Shown here in pieces: positions 17,107-26,565 of a stretch of 64,000 nt of DNA. The translations under genes were made by a program, and so were the position numbers. Numbering within the stretch: position 1 is the stretch's first letter; each line of letters opens with the position of its first letter. Source of the stretch: Salinimicrobium sp. TH3 (GTDB lineage: Bacteria > Bacteroidota > Bacteroidia > Flavobacteriales > Flavobacteriaceae); assembly GCF_026676115.1 (NCBI RefSeq), contig NZ_JAPONB010000007.1:1-64000 (forward strand), written 5' to 3'. A model generated the notes under the pieces. It was not told the origin of the DNA and searched no databases. It saw only the letters and a list, made by a program, of their open reading frames with translations.

Positions 17107-18765
17107 TCATTGTTTGCATTCGCCGGGATCAAAAACAAAATTTGTGTTGCCAGAAGGTTTAAGCTCACTATAGACCCTGTCGAAATCGCCGGTTCCTTTG
17201 TTCGCATAAAGACAAAAATCTGAATTTTGTCTGTCAAAGCCCACAAGGCTTAGTTCGTGTCCATTCTTCCCGGCCTCTATCTCAAAATTATTGTCGGCAA
17301 TAATTCCTGAAGTGACGTCAGCAACAAAGAAGAGCTCACTGTTATTGGAAAGAGAAGAGCCTTTAAGGGAGATCGAATTATTTGCGATCCTGATATTTCT
17401 TACCGGTTTCGTTCTATTTCCCTGTACAAAAACAGCACGCGGATTATATCCATGAGCTGCTGTTGTCTCAATGCTGTTATTTTGTATTTCCAAATCAGAG
17501 AATTCAAAGGAATAGTCATACCCGTAGATAAGGACTCCAAAAGTGGCATTTTCTATTCTATTCTCCTTTATCTGTACGGCAGAATCATCTACTCTAATTC
17601 CATAGGTTCTGTGATCTTTCATTCTTCCCATCCATTCAAAACCAATGTCATTGTTGGTGATAATCACAGGATTTTTTTGTGCAGAGGATACAAACTCAGA
17701 GTTTGGTTGTAAAAAAATAGCCTCATATCCCATCTTTCTAATCTTGTTGTTTTGGACGATCACTCCGTTTCCCATTCCGTATAAAAATCCGTCAAATGGC
17801 TCCTGGGTAACGGTGGACATGATATCACCACCAGAATAACCTTCTGCATAACAATCCCTTATTGTTGTATTGACTGTTTTTCCATTGGTGTTGGAATGTA
17901 ACCAGATAAAAACTGCGGGATCACGGTTCTCAAGAGCACTGTCTCTACCATTGGGAGCAAAAAATTTATTGTTTGTAATTACAAGATCCTCGGTGCCATT
18001 GGGAAGAATGGCTGTGGTAAAACCAGAGAAAGAACAGTTGCTTATGGAAAGATTTCGCAAAGGTTCACCGCCTCCCTGAATAGTTTGAATTGCGGTTGTC
18101 CTATGCCGGGGGAAATTTTGAGTATTTTCAAAACTGATATTTTTGATGTTCAGGTTTTCTCCCCCGTATTTTAGATAAAAGATCTTAAATCCTCCTTTTT
18201 CGCCGAGGGGGGTACTCAAGGTGGTTCCTGTCTCTCCAGAGATGGAGAAATTTGAAGGTTGGTTCAATTCGAAACCAGTTGTTGAGCTTTGTCCTGAAAG
18301 GATCATGTATTTTCCTGCCGGAATAAAGACATCTACAGAATTCCTTTCTCCATAAAGGAAGGCAGAGTTAAGAGCAGGAAAGTCGTCAGATGTACCATTG
18401 CCTTTGGCTCCAAACCACTTTACGTTGATCCCGTCCTTAAAGATCCTGATCCATCTTCCCTTTTCTCTAAACCTTGATGCGATGCTGGTGCCTTTGTCCG
18501 GCGCCTTGACAGAAGCTTCTTTCCACATAAAAGTACCGCCCCCGCCGTCACCTGGTTGATGGTAACCCAGCACATTGACCAGGTTGTGCTCCTTTGAAGG
18601 GATCTTCATGTTTTTTAATTGGGCAATATTATCAACTTCAATAGCTAAGGAAGCTGTTGATTGGGGGTGCTGAGAATTCGAATCGGCAACAGGTGCAGCT
18701 ATTTCTTCAGGTTGGCAGCTTATCAAAAAAATAAAAACAATGATAAGGGTAGAAAATTTGCGCAT
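17107..18765 (-). CDS. Lipoprotein with right-handed beta-helix (pectate-lyase superfamily)
   Basis: A 552-residue predicted lipoprotein (lipobox LISC, Cys17). A short region with LGYHQPGDGGGGTFMW (about 67-82) leads into WFGAKGNGTSDDFPALNSAF (about 116-135), the N-terminal signature of the pectate_lyase_3 / phage-tailspike beta-helix fold. Repeating strand-turn coils with Asn/Ile ladders follow to about 520. Such proteins bind or cleave acidic polysaccharides. Placed tail-to-tail with the system A operon and beside three Wzi-like genes, it may be a lyase or hydrolase that trims one of the two polymers at the cell surface. No catalytic residues can be named by eye. Confidence 0.82.
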   Translation of the reverse strand: MRKFSTLIIVFIFLISCQPEEIAAPVADSNSQHPQSTASLAIEVDNIAQLKNMKIPSKEHNLVNVLGYHQPGDGGGGTFMWKEASVKAPDKGTSIASRFREKGRWIRIFKDGINVKWFGAKGNGTSDDFPALNSAFLYGERNSVDVFIPAGKYMILSGQSSTTGFELNQPSNFSISGETGTTLSTPLGEKGGFKIFYLKYGGENLNIKNISFENTQNFPRHRTTAIQTIQGGGEPLRNLSISNCSFSGFTTAILPNGTEDLVITNNKFFAPNGRDSALENRDPAVFIWLHSNTNGKTVNTTIRDCYAEGYSGGDIMSTVTQEPFDGFLYGMGNGVIVQNNKIRKMGYEAIFLQPNSEFVSSAQKNPVIITNNDIGFEWMGRMKDHRTYGIRVDDSAVQIKENRIENATFGVLIYGYDYSFEFSDLEIQNNSIETTAAHGYNPRAVFVQGNRTKPVRNIRIANNSISLKGSSLSNNSELFFVADVTSGIIADNNFEIEAGKNGHELSLVGFDRQNSDFCLYANKGTGDFDRVYSELKPSGNTNFVFDPGECKQ

Positions 18766-18984
18766 GCTCCAATCTTTATTTTTAGGATTAATAGCTTGAA
18801 AGTTTATTTTTTATTGAAGTTAGCGGTAATTAATTGTGGTTTTAGTTAAGGAATTATTTAATGTGTTTATTTTTAATTTATTATTAACTTAATTTCTGAT
18901 TATTTAATAATTGGGGGGCGTTCTTAATCTTTTTATAAACATCTTTAATTGCAGATGTCCTGATTCAGGCTGCTAAATGCTCCT

Positions 18985-18992
18985 TATATTTG
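18985..18992 (+). promoter_or_regulatory. Possible -7 element for the first Wzi gene
   Basis: TATATTTG matches the Bacteroidota -7 consensus TAnnTTTG, 22 bases before the ATG at 19015. No well-spaced TTG was found upstream, so this is a weak call. The surrounding 18766-19014 is AT-rich and separates divergently transcribed genes. Confidence 0.4.
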
Positions 18993-19014
18993 CTGCTGAA
19001 ATTCTTTGCTTACC

Positions 19015-20430
19015 ATGCACCCCAATAAGATATTTTTCCTTCTCTTTTTTTTCATGTTCTTTGGAAATACTGCTGTCACGGCACAAGTCTATTATTCGGG
19101 CGAGATTCAACTGAAGGCTTTAATCGCTCAGGATGGGGAGCTGCCTTTTTGGATGTACCACAACCAGCGGGGAAGGATCTTTCAAGAAACAGATTTGAGC
19201 GGCTACCTGGGAGGTTTGGCAGGTTACCGGGCGGGCATGATAGATATAACAGCGGGTGCAGGGGCATTCTTTGTTAATGGAAGCAAGTCAAATTCATATC
19301 TTGATGAATTTTATGTAGCTGCCGGTTATTCCTGGTTTGAAGTAGTTTTAGGTCAAAGACAGAGAGAAGAATTTTATAAAGGATTAAGTGCTGCGAATGA
19401 AAGTATTTTATGGTCTCTTAATAGCCGACCTTTACCTGGTTTGAAGCTCGGAACACGCAGACCTGTCTATCTGGATGAGGCAAAGCGGTTAGGATTTGAA
19501 ATGACCTGGGAAGAATACCTGCTGGGAGAAGATCGTTACGTACGCAATGCACACTTGCATCATAAAAGGATCAGCTTTATCTGGAACTTTGAACCGGGCT
19601 GGCAACTCAGGGCCGGGATAAGGCATTTCGCTATATGGGGAGGAGAATCGCCAGCTGCGGGCAAACTTCCTGAGAGTATTGAAGATTATCTGCGGGTGAT
19701 CACGGGACAGGGGGGAGGCGATACGGCTTTAGAAACCGACCAGCTGAATGTATTGGGAAGTCACTTGGGGAGTTACGAACTTAGCCTCACAAAACAATTT
19801 AACAGCGGGAGTCTGACCTTTCTGTTTAACAGTATTTTTGAAGACGGCTCAGGGAGTAGGGGAGCAAACTTTCCCGACGGGCGGTACGGTGTTTTCTTTT
19901 CTGGCAGTGAAGAGAATAAATTGATCAACGGGATGATCTATGAGTTCTATTATCTAAAAGATCAGAGTCAAACCCTGCCGCACCTTTATGATAATTACTT
20001 TAACAATGGAGTTTATGCCTCGGGCTGGACGAATAACGGCAGAGTCATGGGGCTCCCATTTGTCACTCCCAACTATTATGAAGATTATCCCCCGGGACCG
20101 TCGGTGGTGAGAATTGGAAATAATAATTTACTGGCTCACCACATAGGTGTCTCCGGAGTAATAATAAACAACCTCCCATATAAGCTGCTGCTTTCCTACA
20201 GGAGAAACTATGGGCACTACAAGAACATTACCGGGGTAGGGAAATTTATTTATTATGCACCTGATGATCCCCGGGGACTATATGTTATACCTTCGGAAGT
20301 GTTTTCGGCTTATACCAACTTTACTGTGCTGCAGTCTCCTGTGAATATTAATTTGGAGTTGGGTACAGATCTTTCTGCGGAAGAAAATAAATTAGGAGCA
20401 GGAGTTTCTGTGAGGTATACGATCCCGTAG
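19015..20430 (+). CDS. Capsule assembly Wzi-like outer-membrane protein 1
   Basis: A 471-residue predicted beta-barrel of the Wzi family, with a signal peptide ending near TVTAQ (about residue 24). Family blocks are visible: PFWMYHNQRGR, SAANESILWSLNSRPLPGL, RHFAIWGG, LGSYE and FPDGRYG. Wzi of Escherichia coli is an outer-membrane lectin that holds capsule on the cell. The ATG at 19015 is preferred over a TTG at 19006 because it places the signal peptide correctly. It points toward a second Wzi-like gene on the other strand, 40 bases beyond its stop. The three Wzi-like proteins in this window share motifs but are clearly diverged. Confidence 0.88.
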   Translation: MHPNKIFFLLFFFMFFGNTAVTAQVYYSGEIQLKALIAQDGELPFWMYHNQRGRIFQETDLSGYLGGLAGYRAGMIDITAGAGAFFVNGSKSNSYLDEFYVAAGYSWFEVVLGQRQREEFYKGLSAANESILWSLNSRPLPGLKLGTRRPVYLDEAKRLGFEMTWEEYLLGEDRYVRNAHLHHKRISFIWNFEPGWQLRAGIRHFAIWGGESPAAGKLPESIEDYLRVITGQGGGDTALETDQLNVLGSHLGSYELSLTKQFNSGSLTFLFNSIFEDGSGSRGANFPDGRYGVFFSGSEENKLINGMIYEFYYLKDQSQTLPHLYDNYFNNGVYASGWTNNGRVMGLPFVTPNYYEDYPPGPSVVRIGNNNLLAHHIGVSGVIINNLPYKLLLSYRRNYGHYKNITGVGKFIYYAPDDPRGLYVIPSEVFSAYTNFTVLQSPVNINLELGTDLSAEENKLGAGVSVRYTIP

Positions 20431-20470
20431 GGAATTTGAGGATTTGAAAAATGTGAAAATAGAGTCGCAT

Positions 20471-21877
20471 TTAGTTTCCCGAAAACTTGTACTTCAGGGA
20501 AACACCTGCTCCATAAACCGGTGCGGATTGAGAATTGAATTCTACACCCGTTTGCAGATGTATGTCAAAAAGATTCTGAAATAATTGCAGCTCGAGTAAC
20601 CCATAAAAAACATCCTGTTTCTCTTGAAATGGTTTGTTGTATCGTCCATGGTTCTCTGCATAGCTCAACAAAAGCTTATAGGGGAATGTTTGATAGTAGT
20701 CACCCAGGATTCCTTCAATACCCAGATGATGAGCGATAAATCTATTGCTGATAATTCCTGCAGAATTATCATCTAGAGTGAAGAAAGGAGTCCCTAAAAC
20801 TTTATTCCGGTAGGTCCAGCCAGATTGATAGGTGCCGTTGTTAAGATAGTTATCATGTTTGTGAAAACCCTGTGAGTTCTTACTCTGGTGCATGGTATAG
20901 TAAAATTCATAGAGTACTGAGTTTACAATATTGTCATTATCCCTGGCTGTAAAATAGAGGCCATAACGACCGTCGGGAAAATTTTCCATTCGCCTGCCTG
21001 AAAGATCATCAAATATGCTGTTATAGAAGAATTGGAGACTGAAATCGAAAAAGGATCGGGTGAAAATTAATTCATAGCTTCCTAAATGATTGGCAATGAT
21101 CTTCGGGCCGTTTTCGGTATCGGTTAATCCTTCCTTCCCGGCCAGGACTTTTAGGTAATTACCTAGATCATTGGGTTGTTGTCCTGTTTTAGGGGATTTC
21201 CCTCCCCACTGTGCAAAATGGCGAACCCCGGCGCTTAACTCCCAATTTTCCTTATTTAAGATTACCCTAAAGAATTTGTGGTGCAGGCGGGTTTCCTGTA
21301 CATAGCCGTCATTGCCAAACCAGTATTCCTCCCAGGCTCCCTGGAAGCCGAGAGAAAACCTTTCTACGGGGAAGAGCAGCTTTTTTGTGCCCAGCTGTAA
21401 TCCCGGAAGGGGTGGTGCGTTGGAAGACCACAGTATATTTTCATTGGAAGCGCTGAGACCATTGTAATAAAGCAGCCGATTCTTTTTTCCGAGGGTGAGG
21501 TATATCCAGGGATTATTGAAGTGCATGTATAATTCGGCAATATGAACTCCGGAACCGGTGCCGTCGTGGTAATTAATTCCGCCACCAAAAAATAGTTGAC
21601 TATCGTATGTTAAAAAGGTCGAAGTCCTTCCCGAGATATTGGTGCTTATCTGGGAATCCCCGGCTAATAATCCATAGGTATTGTGATGCATCCAGAATGG
21701 CAGCTTGGTCTGTGTAGATGACATGGCCCGCAGATCCCATTCCAGGGAATAGTTGAAATCATCAACATAACCCAGGGAAGGGGCAATAAGTTTTAATTCA
21801 GATGCAGAAAGCTGGCAGAAAACGACTTCTGCATTAAAAACTAAAAGAAGTAAAATTAAACTTGATCTCTGAATCAT
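20471..21877 (-). CDS. Capsule assembly Wzi-like outer-membrane protein 2
   Basis: A 468-residue Wzi-family protein with a signal peptide (about 1-21, FNAEVVFCQ). It carries the same family blocks as its neighbours: PFWMHHNTYG, SASNENILWSSNAPPLPGL, RHFAQWGG, LGSYE and FPDGRYG. About 25 residues between the signal peptide and the first barrel motif are absent from the other two copies. Transcription is convergent with the 19015 copy. A TATCTTTG -7-like site lies just upstream, suggesting its own promoter. It probably anchors or organises surface polysaccharide. Confidence 0.87.
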   Translation of the reverse strand: MIQRSSLILLLLVFNAEVVFCQLSASELKLIAPSLGYVDDFNYSLEWDLRAMSSTQTKLPFWMHHNTYGLLAGDSQISTNISGRTSTFLTYDSQLFFGGGINYHDGTGSGVHIAELYMHFNNPWIYLTLGKKNRLLYYNGLSASNENILWSSNAPPLPGLQLGTKKLLFPVERFSLGFQGAWEEYWFGNDGYVQETRLHHKFFRVILNKENWELSAGVRHFAQWGGKSPKTGQQPNDLGNYLKVLAGKEGLTDTENGPKIIANHLGSYELIFTRSFFDFSLQFFYNSIFDDLSGRRMENFPDGRYGLYFTARDNDNIVNSVLYEFYYTMHQSKNSQGFHKHDNYLNNGTYQSGWTYRNKVLGTPFFTLDDNSAGIISNRFIAHHLGIEGILGDYYQTFPYKLLLSYAENHGRYNKPFQEKQDVFYGLLELQLFQNLFDIHLQTGVEFNSQSAPVYGAGVSLKYKFSGN

Positions 21878-21914
21878 TTATGGATATCCTGCAGTATTTT
21901 CAGGATGAATGGCA

Positions 21915-21922
21915 CAAAGATA
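21915..21922 (-). promoter_or_regulatory. Possible -7 element of Wzi-like gene 2
   Basis: On the minus strand this reads TATCTTTG, matching TAnnTTTG, about 38 bases before the start at 21877. No good TTG box at the usual distance was seen. Confidence 0.4.
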
Positions 21923-21999
21923 ATAATTTTAACAAAGTTATTGTAGGAAGAAGTTCATGCTTTGGCGGGGAAGAGAAGCAAGAAGTGGGGAGAAAAAAA

Positions 22000-23340
22000 C
22001 TAAAAGTTTGAAAAGTGCCAGCTCAAAGAAACACCTGCAGCATAGTTGGGAGATTGGAGACTGCTTAATTCAGCTCCTAATTGGAGATCCAGGGTAAAAT
22101 CCTCATCGTAGAGACGGCTGGTATAGTAGGCGAAGAACTGTTGCTCCTTTTGGGGGAGATCAAAGCTTCCTTCCGAATTTAACCAGGTGAAGAGAACCCG
22201 GTAAGGATATGAGTTGTAATAATTTGAAACCTCACCACCTATTCCCAGATGATGGGCAGAAAAACGATTCCTGTCAATGATCCACTCTTTGGTATGAAAA
22301 TTAAAAAAGGGAGTTGACAGCACCTCTTGTTTATGGATCCAGCCGGTATATGCATGGTGGGTAAGATAATCTTCAAAGGGTGCCTGGGCCATAGTGCTAT
22401 AAAACTCATACATGACCGCTTGAAAAAGACCTTCCGGTTCTTCCCGCTGCCAATGGATTCCATAACGGCCATCGGGTAAATTTCCCAACTTTGCACCATG
22501 TCCACTCTCGAATGGCAGGTCCATGATCAATTCTATGGAAGAATTCCTATATTTCCTGGTGATCCTGCCTTCCCAGGAGCCAATGTGGTTGTTGGGCCCC
22601 GAGGGACTTTGTCTTCCGGTGATCACCCTTAGGTATTCTGAAAAGATACTGCCCTGTTTGTTACCGGGAGTAGTTGCTCCCCATTGTGCAAAATGCCGCA
22701 GGCCACCTTTTAAAAGCCATTTATCCTGCAGGTTCAGGAGGAAATGCAGGCTTTTGTGATGTACTTTAACATTTTTAACTTCTTGAATGGAACCGCTGTA
22801 ATAATCTCCCCAGGAGGCTTCCATCCCGAATATGTTGTTCCTGGAAAAATAGAAGGGACTCGTAGTTCCTACTTTAATTCCGGGAAGAGGACGGGCGTTA
22901 AGGGACCACAACATGTTCATGTTTGTAGCACTAAGGCCGTAATATAATTCTTTCTGCTGTTTCATACCCGCTGTAGCCTGTATCCGGGAATTCTCGAAGT
23001 GGAGATAAGCTTCATCGGCAATGAACTTTTTGGAAGAGCCATTGCGGAAAACTCCACCAGCCCCTACTTCAAACAGGCCTCCATAGTACAAATCATAGAC
23101 GGCCGTACCAGATGCCCTGCCGGAAAAATGAGTATCTTCTGTAAAGCGACCCCGGGAGTTGGCGTGCATCCAAAAAGGCAGTTGCTCTTCTGTGCCGCCC
23201 ATGGCCTGTACACTTAGTTCTCCAGAATAAGTAGTTTGTTGTGCCAGGGAGTCGAAGTTGCCGCAAAAAAGAACTGCAAGCAGGACCAGGAATTTATATG
23301 GAGTGGGGGAGATAATAAAAAATTTTAAAAATAAGGCCAT
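22000..23340 (-). CDS. Capsule assembly Wzi-like outer-membrane protein 3
   Basis: A 446-residue Wzi-family protein with a signal peptide ending near DSLAQQ (about residue 35). Family blocks: PFWMHANSRGRF, SATNMNMLWSLNARPLPGI, RHFAQWGA, IGSWE and LPDGRYG. It lies in tandem with Wzi-like gene 2, 122 bases upstream of it. It is the shortest and most diverged of the three: a Tyr in the usual LGSYE block is replaced by Trp. It may serve a different polymer (A or B) or a different surface region. Confidence 0.87.
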   Translation of the reverse strand: MALFLKFFIISPTPYKFLVLLAVLFCGNFDSLAQQTTYSGELSVQAMGGTEEQLPFWMHANSRGRFTEDTHFSGRASGTAVYDLYYGGLFEVGAGGVFRNGSSKKFIADEAYLHFENSRIQATAGMKQQKELYYGLSATNMNMLWSLNARPLPGIKVGTTSPFYFSRNNIFGMEASWGDYYSGSIQEVKNVKVHHKSLHFLLNLQDKWLLKGGLRHFAQWGATTPGNKQGSIFSEYLRVITGRQSPSGPNNHIGSWEGRITRKYRNSSIELIMDLPFESGHGAKLGNLPDGRYGIHWQREEPEGLFQAVMYEFYSTMAQAPFEDYLTHHAYTGWIHKQEVLSTPFFNFHTKEWIIDRNRFSAHHLGIGGEVSNYYNSYPYRVLFTWLNSEGSFDLPQKEQQFFAYYTSRLYDEDFTLDLQLGAELSSLQSPNYAAGVSLSWHFSNF

Positions 23341-23919
23341 TTAAAGCAGGCTCAGTATGAAACGGAGGAGAAGAGGGAATATTATATTCTTTGTCACGCA
23401 AATTTCATGTTTTCTAATAGTCAAAAAAATGTTGAAGATTTCTCTTCAATTATTTCTCCCTCCGGTCGGGCTTATTGTGACAAACGCAATGTCAGACTGA
23501 GCCGCCGAAGGCGATTAGTCGAAGTCCTTTTTCAAACGAATGTTTATTATTGGTTAAGAACAGAAGAAGGTAATTCGACTAATCCCCCGGCTATCGCCTT
23601 GGGGCTCACACTTCGACTAATCCTCCCTCCGGTCGGGCTCAGTGTGACAAACGCAATGTCAGACTGAGCCGCTGCAACGAGAGTTGCTGCGAAAAGTCGA
23701 AGTCCTTCTGGGAACGAATATTTACTGGTAACAATATATTCAATACTAACAAGCGCTTCGACTAATGCCTAGGCTACACACTTCGACTAATCCTCCCTCC
23801 GGTCGGGCTCAGTGTGACATTGATGTGAGTACGTCATTGGGCTTACAATTCTACTATTCCTCCTGCCTGTCCTGAGCATGGTGAAACCGGGATAGATGAA
23901 GGACAGTTGCGCTCCAAAT
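23341..23919. repeat. Repeat-filled spacer
   Basis: No gene. At least three copies of a repeat family sit at about 23458-23530, 23608-23708 and 23779-23820. They share the core CCTCCCTCCGGTCGGGCT followed by CAGTGTGACA or a close variant; the first two continue into the same AACGCAATGTCAGACTGAGC segment and end in a palindromic arm plus GTCGAAGTCCTT. A further short copy is at 28246-28285. They resemble intergenic REP-like sequences, not insertion sequences. Confidence 0.75.
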
Positions 23920-25050
23920 CTACCGTCCCCCGTCCAACCCCTTAACAAACTCTGCATTATACTGCCGTAATACATGGTCGAGGCGGGGGATGCCGAGGCG
24001 GTAACGACGGGCCACGGGCTCTTCGTTGTTATAACTGTATTCCCAACGGAATTCTTCAGATGTTCTTACCTCCAGTTTTTTAGTGCGTATTATCGTTCCC
24101 GGCCAGAGCGAAAACGCAAACTGGAATCCGCCGGTGACGCCGGCATCGGTGGCTGAGATGTGGAGTCCCAGGTCTACAGTTCCAAATTGCCTTATCAAAT
24201 CTACCCTGCCTCCCAGGTCTTCAAATAAGAATTTTCCGGCACTCAGTTTCACACTTAGATTCTCGAATGGCAGCCGGTATTCCACGTCGGCTATGGCGTG
24301 AAGGTTGTTGACATCTTCAGAGTAGATACTGCCCGAGGTCATCCAGTAGAAACCGGTTAAGCCAGACTCCAATCCGAAACTCCACGGAGAGCTGAGATCA
24401 TCATACCGGTATTGCAAGTCAATTCCATAGCGGTCATAGTAGAAGCTGCCAAGGCTGAGAGCGACGAAGTGGGAATTTGCCGGTTGCGCAAAATAGTGCA
24501 GCATACTGGGAGCCAGTCTTGGCTTTGTATCCTGGGCATCCAGATTATTCTGGATGGGAATTGCAATCCCTGTTTGTAAACTAAGCCCTGGAGCCAGGTA
24601 GATCCTGCTGTCCAGGATGAGGTTGAATTTGATCTGGAAAGGATCGCTGTAGTAACCGAATCTTGCAGAAAAATCGGGGTGTATCCTTAAATGAAAACGG
24701 TAAGCTTCCTGGAACGAGTTATACTGCCGGTAGAAACGCCGGTCCTCTTCTGACAGACTGCTGAACCGGTAGCTGTTGGCATGGTATTCACCAATAGGCG
24801 TATTGTGGTAGAGTGGGATCCACACAAGCGGTTTTTTTTCCATCTCCTGTAAAAGAAGATCGGCATAACGCATGGAATGGTATGGGCTACGGAATTCCCG
24901 GTGCTCAAAAAAGACTTTTAAGCTATCCTCTCCCTCCTTTACCTGAATATTTTCAAAACCGGCCTTGTAAAGCTTGTTTTGGATCTCCTGGGCCTGTATT
25001 CCTGCGACAAAAAACAGGAACAAAAAAAGATTATTCCAGTTCTTTCTCAT
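23920..25050 (-). CDS. YjbH-like exopolysaccharide protein, C-terminal barrel half
   Basis: A 376-residue exported protein with a clean signal peptide from the ATG at 25050 (MRKNWNNLFLFLFFVAGIQA). The reading frame opens 24 bases earlier, but that would put an extra segment before the signal. After a short alpha/beta region (about 25-110) it has alternating beta-strand patterns with FGYYSDPFQIKFNLILDSRI and many aromatic strand ends, as in the second barrel of YjbH/GfcD proteins. It overlaps the gene for the other half (25031-25837) by 20 bases. Full-length YjbH in Proteobacteria is about 700 residues; here two exported proteins seem to share the job. Family assignment is from pattern and context. 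Confidence 0.68.
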   Translation of the reverse strand: MRKNWNNLFLFLFFVAGIQAQEIQNKLYKAGFENIQVKEGEDSLKVFFEHREFRSPYHSMRYADLLLQEMEKKPLVWIPLYHNTPIGEYHANSYRFSSLSEEDRRFYRQYNSFQEAYRFHLRIHPDFSARFGYYSDPFQIKFNLILDSRIYLAPGLSLQTGIAIPIQNNLDAQDTKPRLAPSMLHYFAQPANSHFVALSLGSFYYDRYGIDLQYRYDDLSSPWSFGLESGLTGFYWMTSGSIYSEDVNNLHAIADVEYRLPFENLSVKLSAGKFLFEDLGGRVDLIRQFGTVDLGLHISATDAGVTGGFQFAFSLWPGTIIRTKKLEVRTSEEFRWEYSYNNEEPVARRYRLGIPRLDHVLRQYNAEFVKGLDGGR

Positions 25051-25837
25051 AACGACGTAAGGTACGGGGAGCAAAGTTTAAAGGAAATTGAGCGCTTGCT
25101 GTGAAGCCTACTTCTTTGCCTTCAAAGGTATGAGCTTGCAGCAGTAGCCACGGCAAAGGCTGCAGGTAGGCTCCTGCATTAATTGTTTGAGAGTCATATT
25201 CCAGCATTATCCCTCCAAAGGAAAATGGATGGTAAGACATGCCGCCAAAGAATCCGGTGAGATATTTACTTCCTTTAAAATCTATTTTTTTTACAATTTC
25301 CAGATCAAGGGCAGAGTCTCCTTTGTTCTTCCTTTTTATAATGTAGGGAGAACCATACCCTCCGGAGAGAGTAAACCTTCCGAAGCTGGTATTGAAATTC
25401 TTGGTGGCCACAAGGTAATCATGAGCCAAAACAGGGGCGACTGAACCGGGCGGAGTCCATCCCAGCACAATGGCAGGAAGATATTTCTGCTCCTTTAAAA
25501 GCCGAAACCTTAGATCCAGTTGCCTGTCACCTACTCCTATATTTTCAGACATTAAAGGCCTGTGGGCGATACTCAGGCTTACTTCCATAAAAGAGGTTAA
25601 GCCTGCACGTACATTGTAGAAGTGGACTATGTTCCTGTCTCCGTCAGTATTAAAGATAGAATACTCATCGGGCAGATAAGAAAAAGATAATCCCAAAGGT
25701 CTGTCGACATTCCATTCCGCAGAGGGAGTAGCAATATATCCGGGTTTTCCTAAAAAATTAACCTGCCCCATGCAAAGCGAACTATAGAGAACGCAAAGCA
25801 GAGGCAGGTTAAGAAATTTAAAATGGCTTTTACTCAT
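25031..25837 (-). CDS. YjbH-like exopolysaccharide protein, N-terminal barrel half
   Basis: A 268-residue exported beta-rich protein. The ATG at 25837 gives a proper signal peptide (ends near CMGQ); a frame extending to 25891 would add 18 residues and lie inside the upstream gene. The mature start GKPGYIATPSAEW and the segment YNVRAGLTSFMEVSLSI are typical of the first domain of YjbH/GfcD outer-membrane proteins. Its start codon overlaps the upstream barrel gene's stop (shared bases 25830-25837) and its end overlaps the downstream half by 20 bases, so the three are translationally coupled. Likely role: outer-membrane step of polysaccharide secretion or modification. Confidence 0.72.
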   Translation of the reverse strand: MSKSHFKFLNLPLLCVLYSSLCMGQVNFLGKPGYIATPSAEWNVDRPLGLSFSYLPDEYSIFNTDGDRNIVHFYNVRAGLTSFMEVSLSIAHRPLMSENIGVGDRQLDLRFRLLKEQKYLPAIVLGWTPPGSVAPVLAHDYLVATKNFNTSFGRFTLSGGYGSPYIIKRKNKGDSALDLEIVKKIDFKGSKYLTGFFGGMSYHPFSFGGIMLEYDSQTINAGAYLQPLPWLLLQAHTFEGKEVGFTASAQFPLNFAPRTLRRYEKELE

Positions 25838-26540
25838 TGGCAGTTGCCTCGGCAGAGCTTCCGGAGAAACGGTAACGCAGGCTAAGACCAACTTCCAGAC
25901 CCCGCACAGAAACTCTTTCCCTTACAGGCTCTTCAGTAGTTACAGCCTGGAAGGTTTGATTGTAATACCCGGCGTTATAACGGGTTTCCAGAGCCAGCCC
26001 TAATGCGTCTGTAAAATAGTACTCCAGTCCCGCTTTGGCATTAACCCCATAGCTGTTCCCGCTAAAGGTATCTTCTTCATTTGTACCTGTACCTCCCGTT
26101 ATTGTACGGCTTACTTTATTCTGAATAAAGTACCTGTTCATTCCCGCACCTACAAAAAGATTTAGATCTTCTCTTACCAGGTTGGGAAAACGATAGACCA
26201 ATCCTGCAGAAACAGGTATGATGGTTTGCTCGATCTTCTCATCCAGTCTTAGTTCTCCAAATTTTCCCTGGGCTTCATAGTCGGCTGTCCAGTAACCCAC
26301 TCTTGCATCCAGGGCCAGGTTTTGAAAAAGGTTAAGTTCTGCCCCCAGGTGTGGCATGACCCCACCCTGGGTGAAATCCTCATTGGCATCATAGCTTATG
26401 AGGAAGAATTTTTCATTTTGTTCAGAGTAGGTGCGGTGCCAGTAGGATGCGCCTGCGCTTATATTATTCAATTTGACCTGGGCAATAGAAGAAAAGCTAA
26501 AGAAGCCTAGACAAATTACTAATAGTATATTTTTATTCAT
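25830..26540 (-). CDS. Outer-membrane beta-barrel protein (OmpW/porin-like fold)
   Basis: A 236-residue exported protein starting at the ATG at 26540 (MNKNILLVICLGFFSFSSIA signal peptide, cleavage near residue 21). Upstream codons in the same frame do not look like a signal peptide and are not used. It has about eight amphipathic strands (for example AGLVYRFPNLVREDLNLFVG) and ends in VGLSLRYRFSGSS, a beta-signal-like strand followed by a short tail. This matches small eight-stranded outer-membrane barrels of Bacteroidota. It is the second gene of the four-gene operon with the coiled-coil lipoprotein and the YjbH pair; a structural role in that export complex is inferred. Confidence 0.75.
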   Translation of the reverse strand: MNKNILLVICLGFFSFSSIAQVKLNNISAGASYWHRTYSEQNEKFFLISYDANEDFTQGGVMPHLGAELNLFQNLALDARVGYWTADYEAQGKFGELRLDEKIEQTIIPVSAGLVYRFPNLVREDLNLFVGAGMNRYFIQNKVSRTITGGTGTNEEDTFSGNSYGVNAKAGLEYYFTDALGLALETRYNAGYYNQTFQAVTTEEPVRERVSVRGLEVGLSLRYRFSGSSAEATANE

Positions 26541-26565
26541 TGGTTTGGTTTTCTTGATTGTATAA

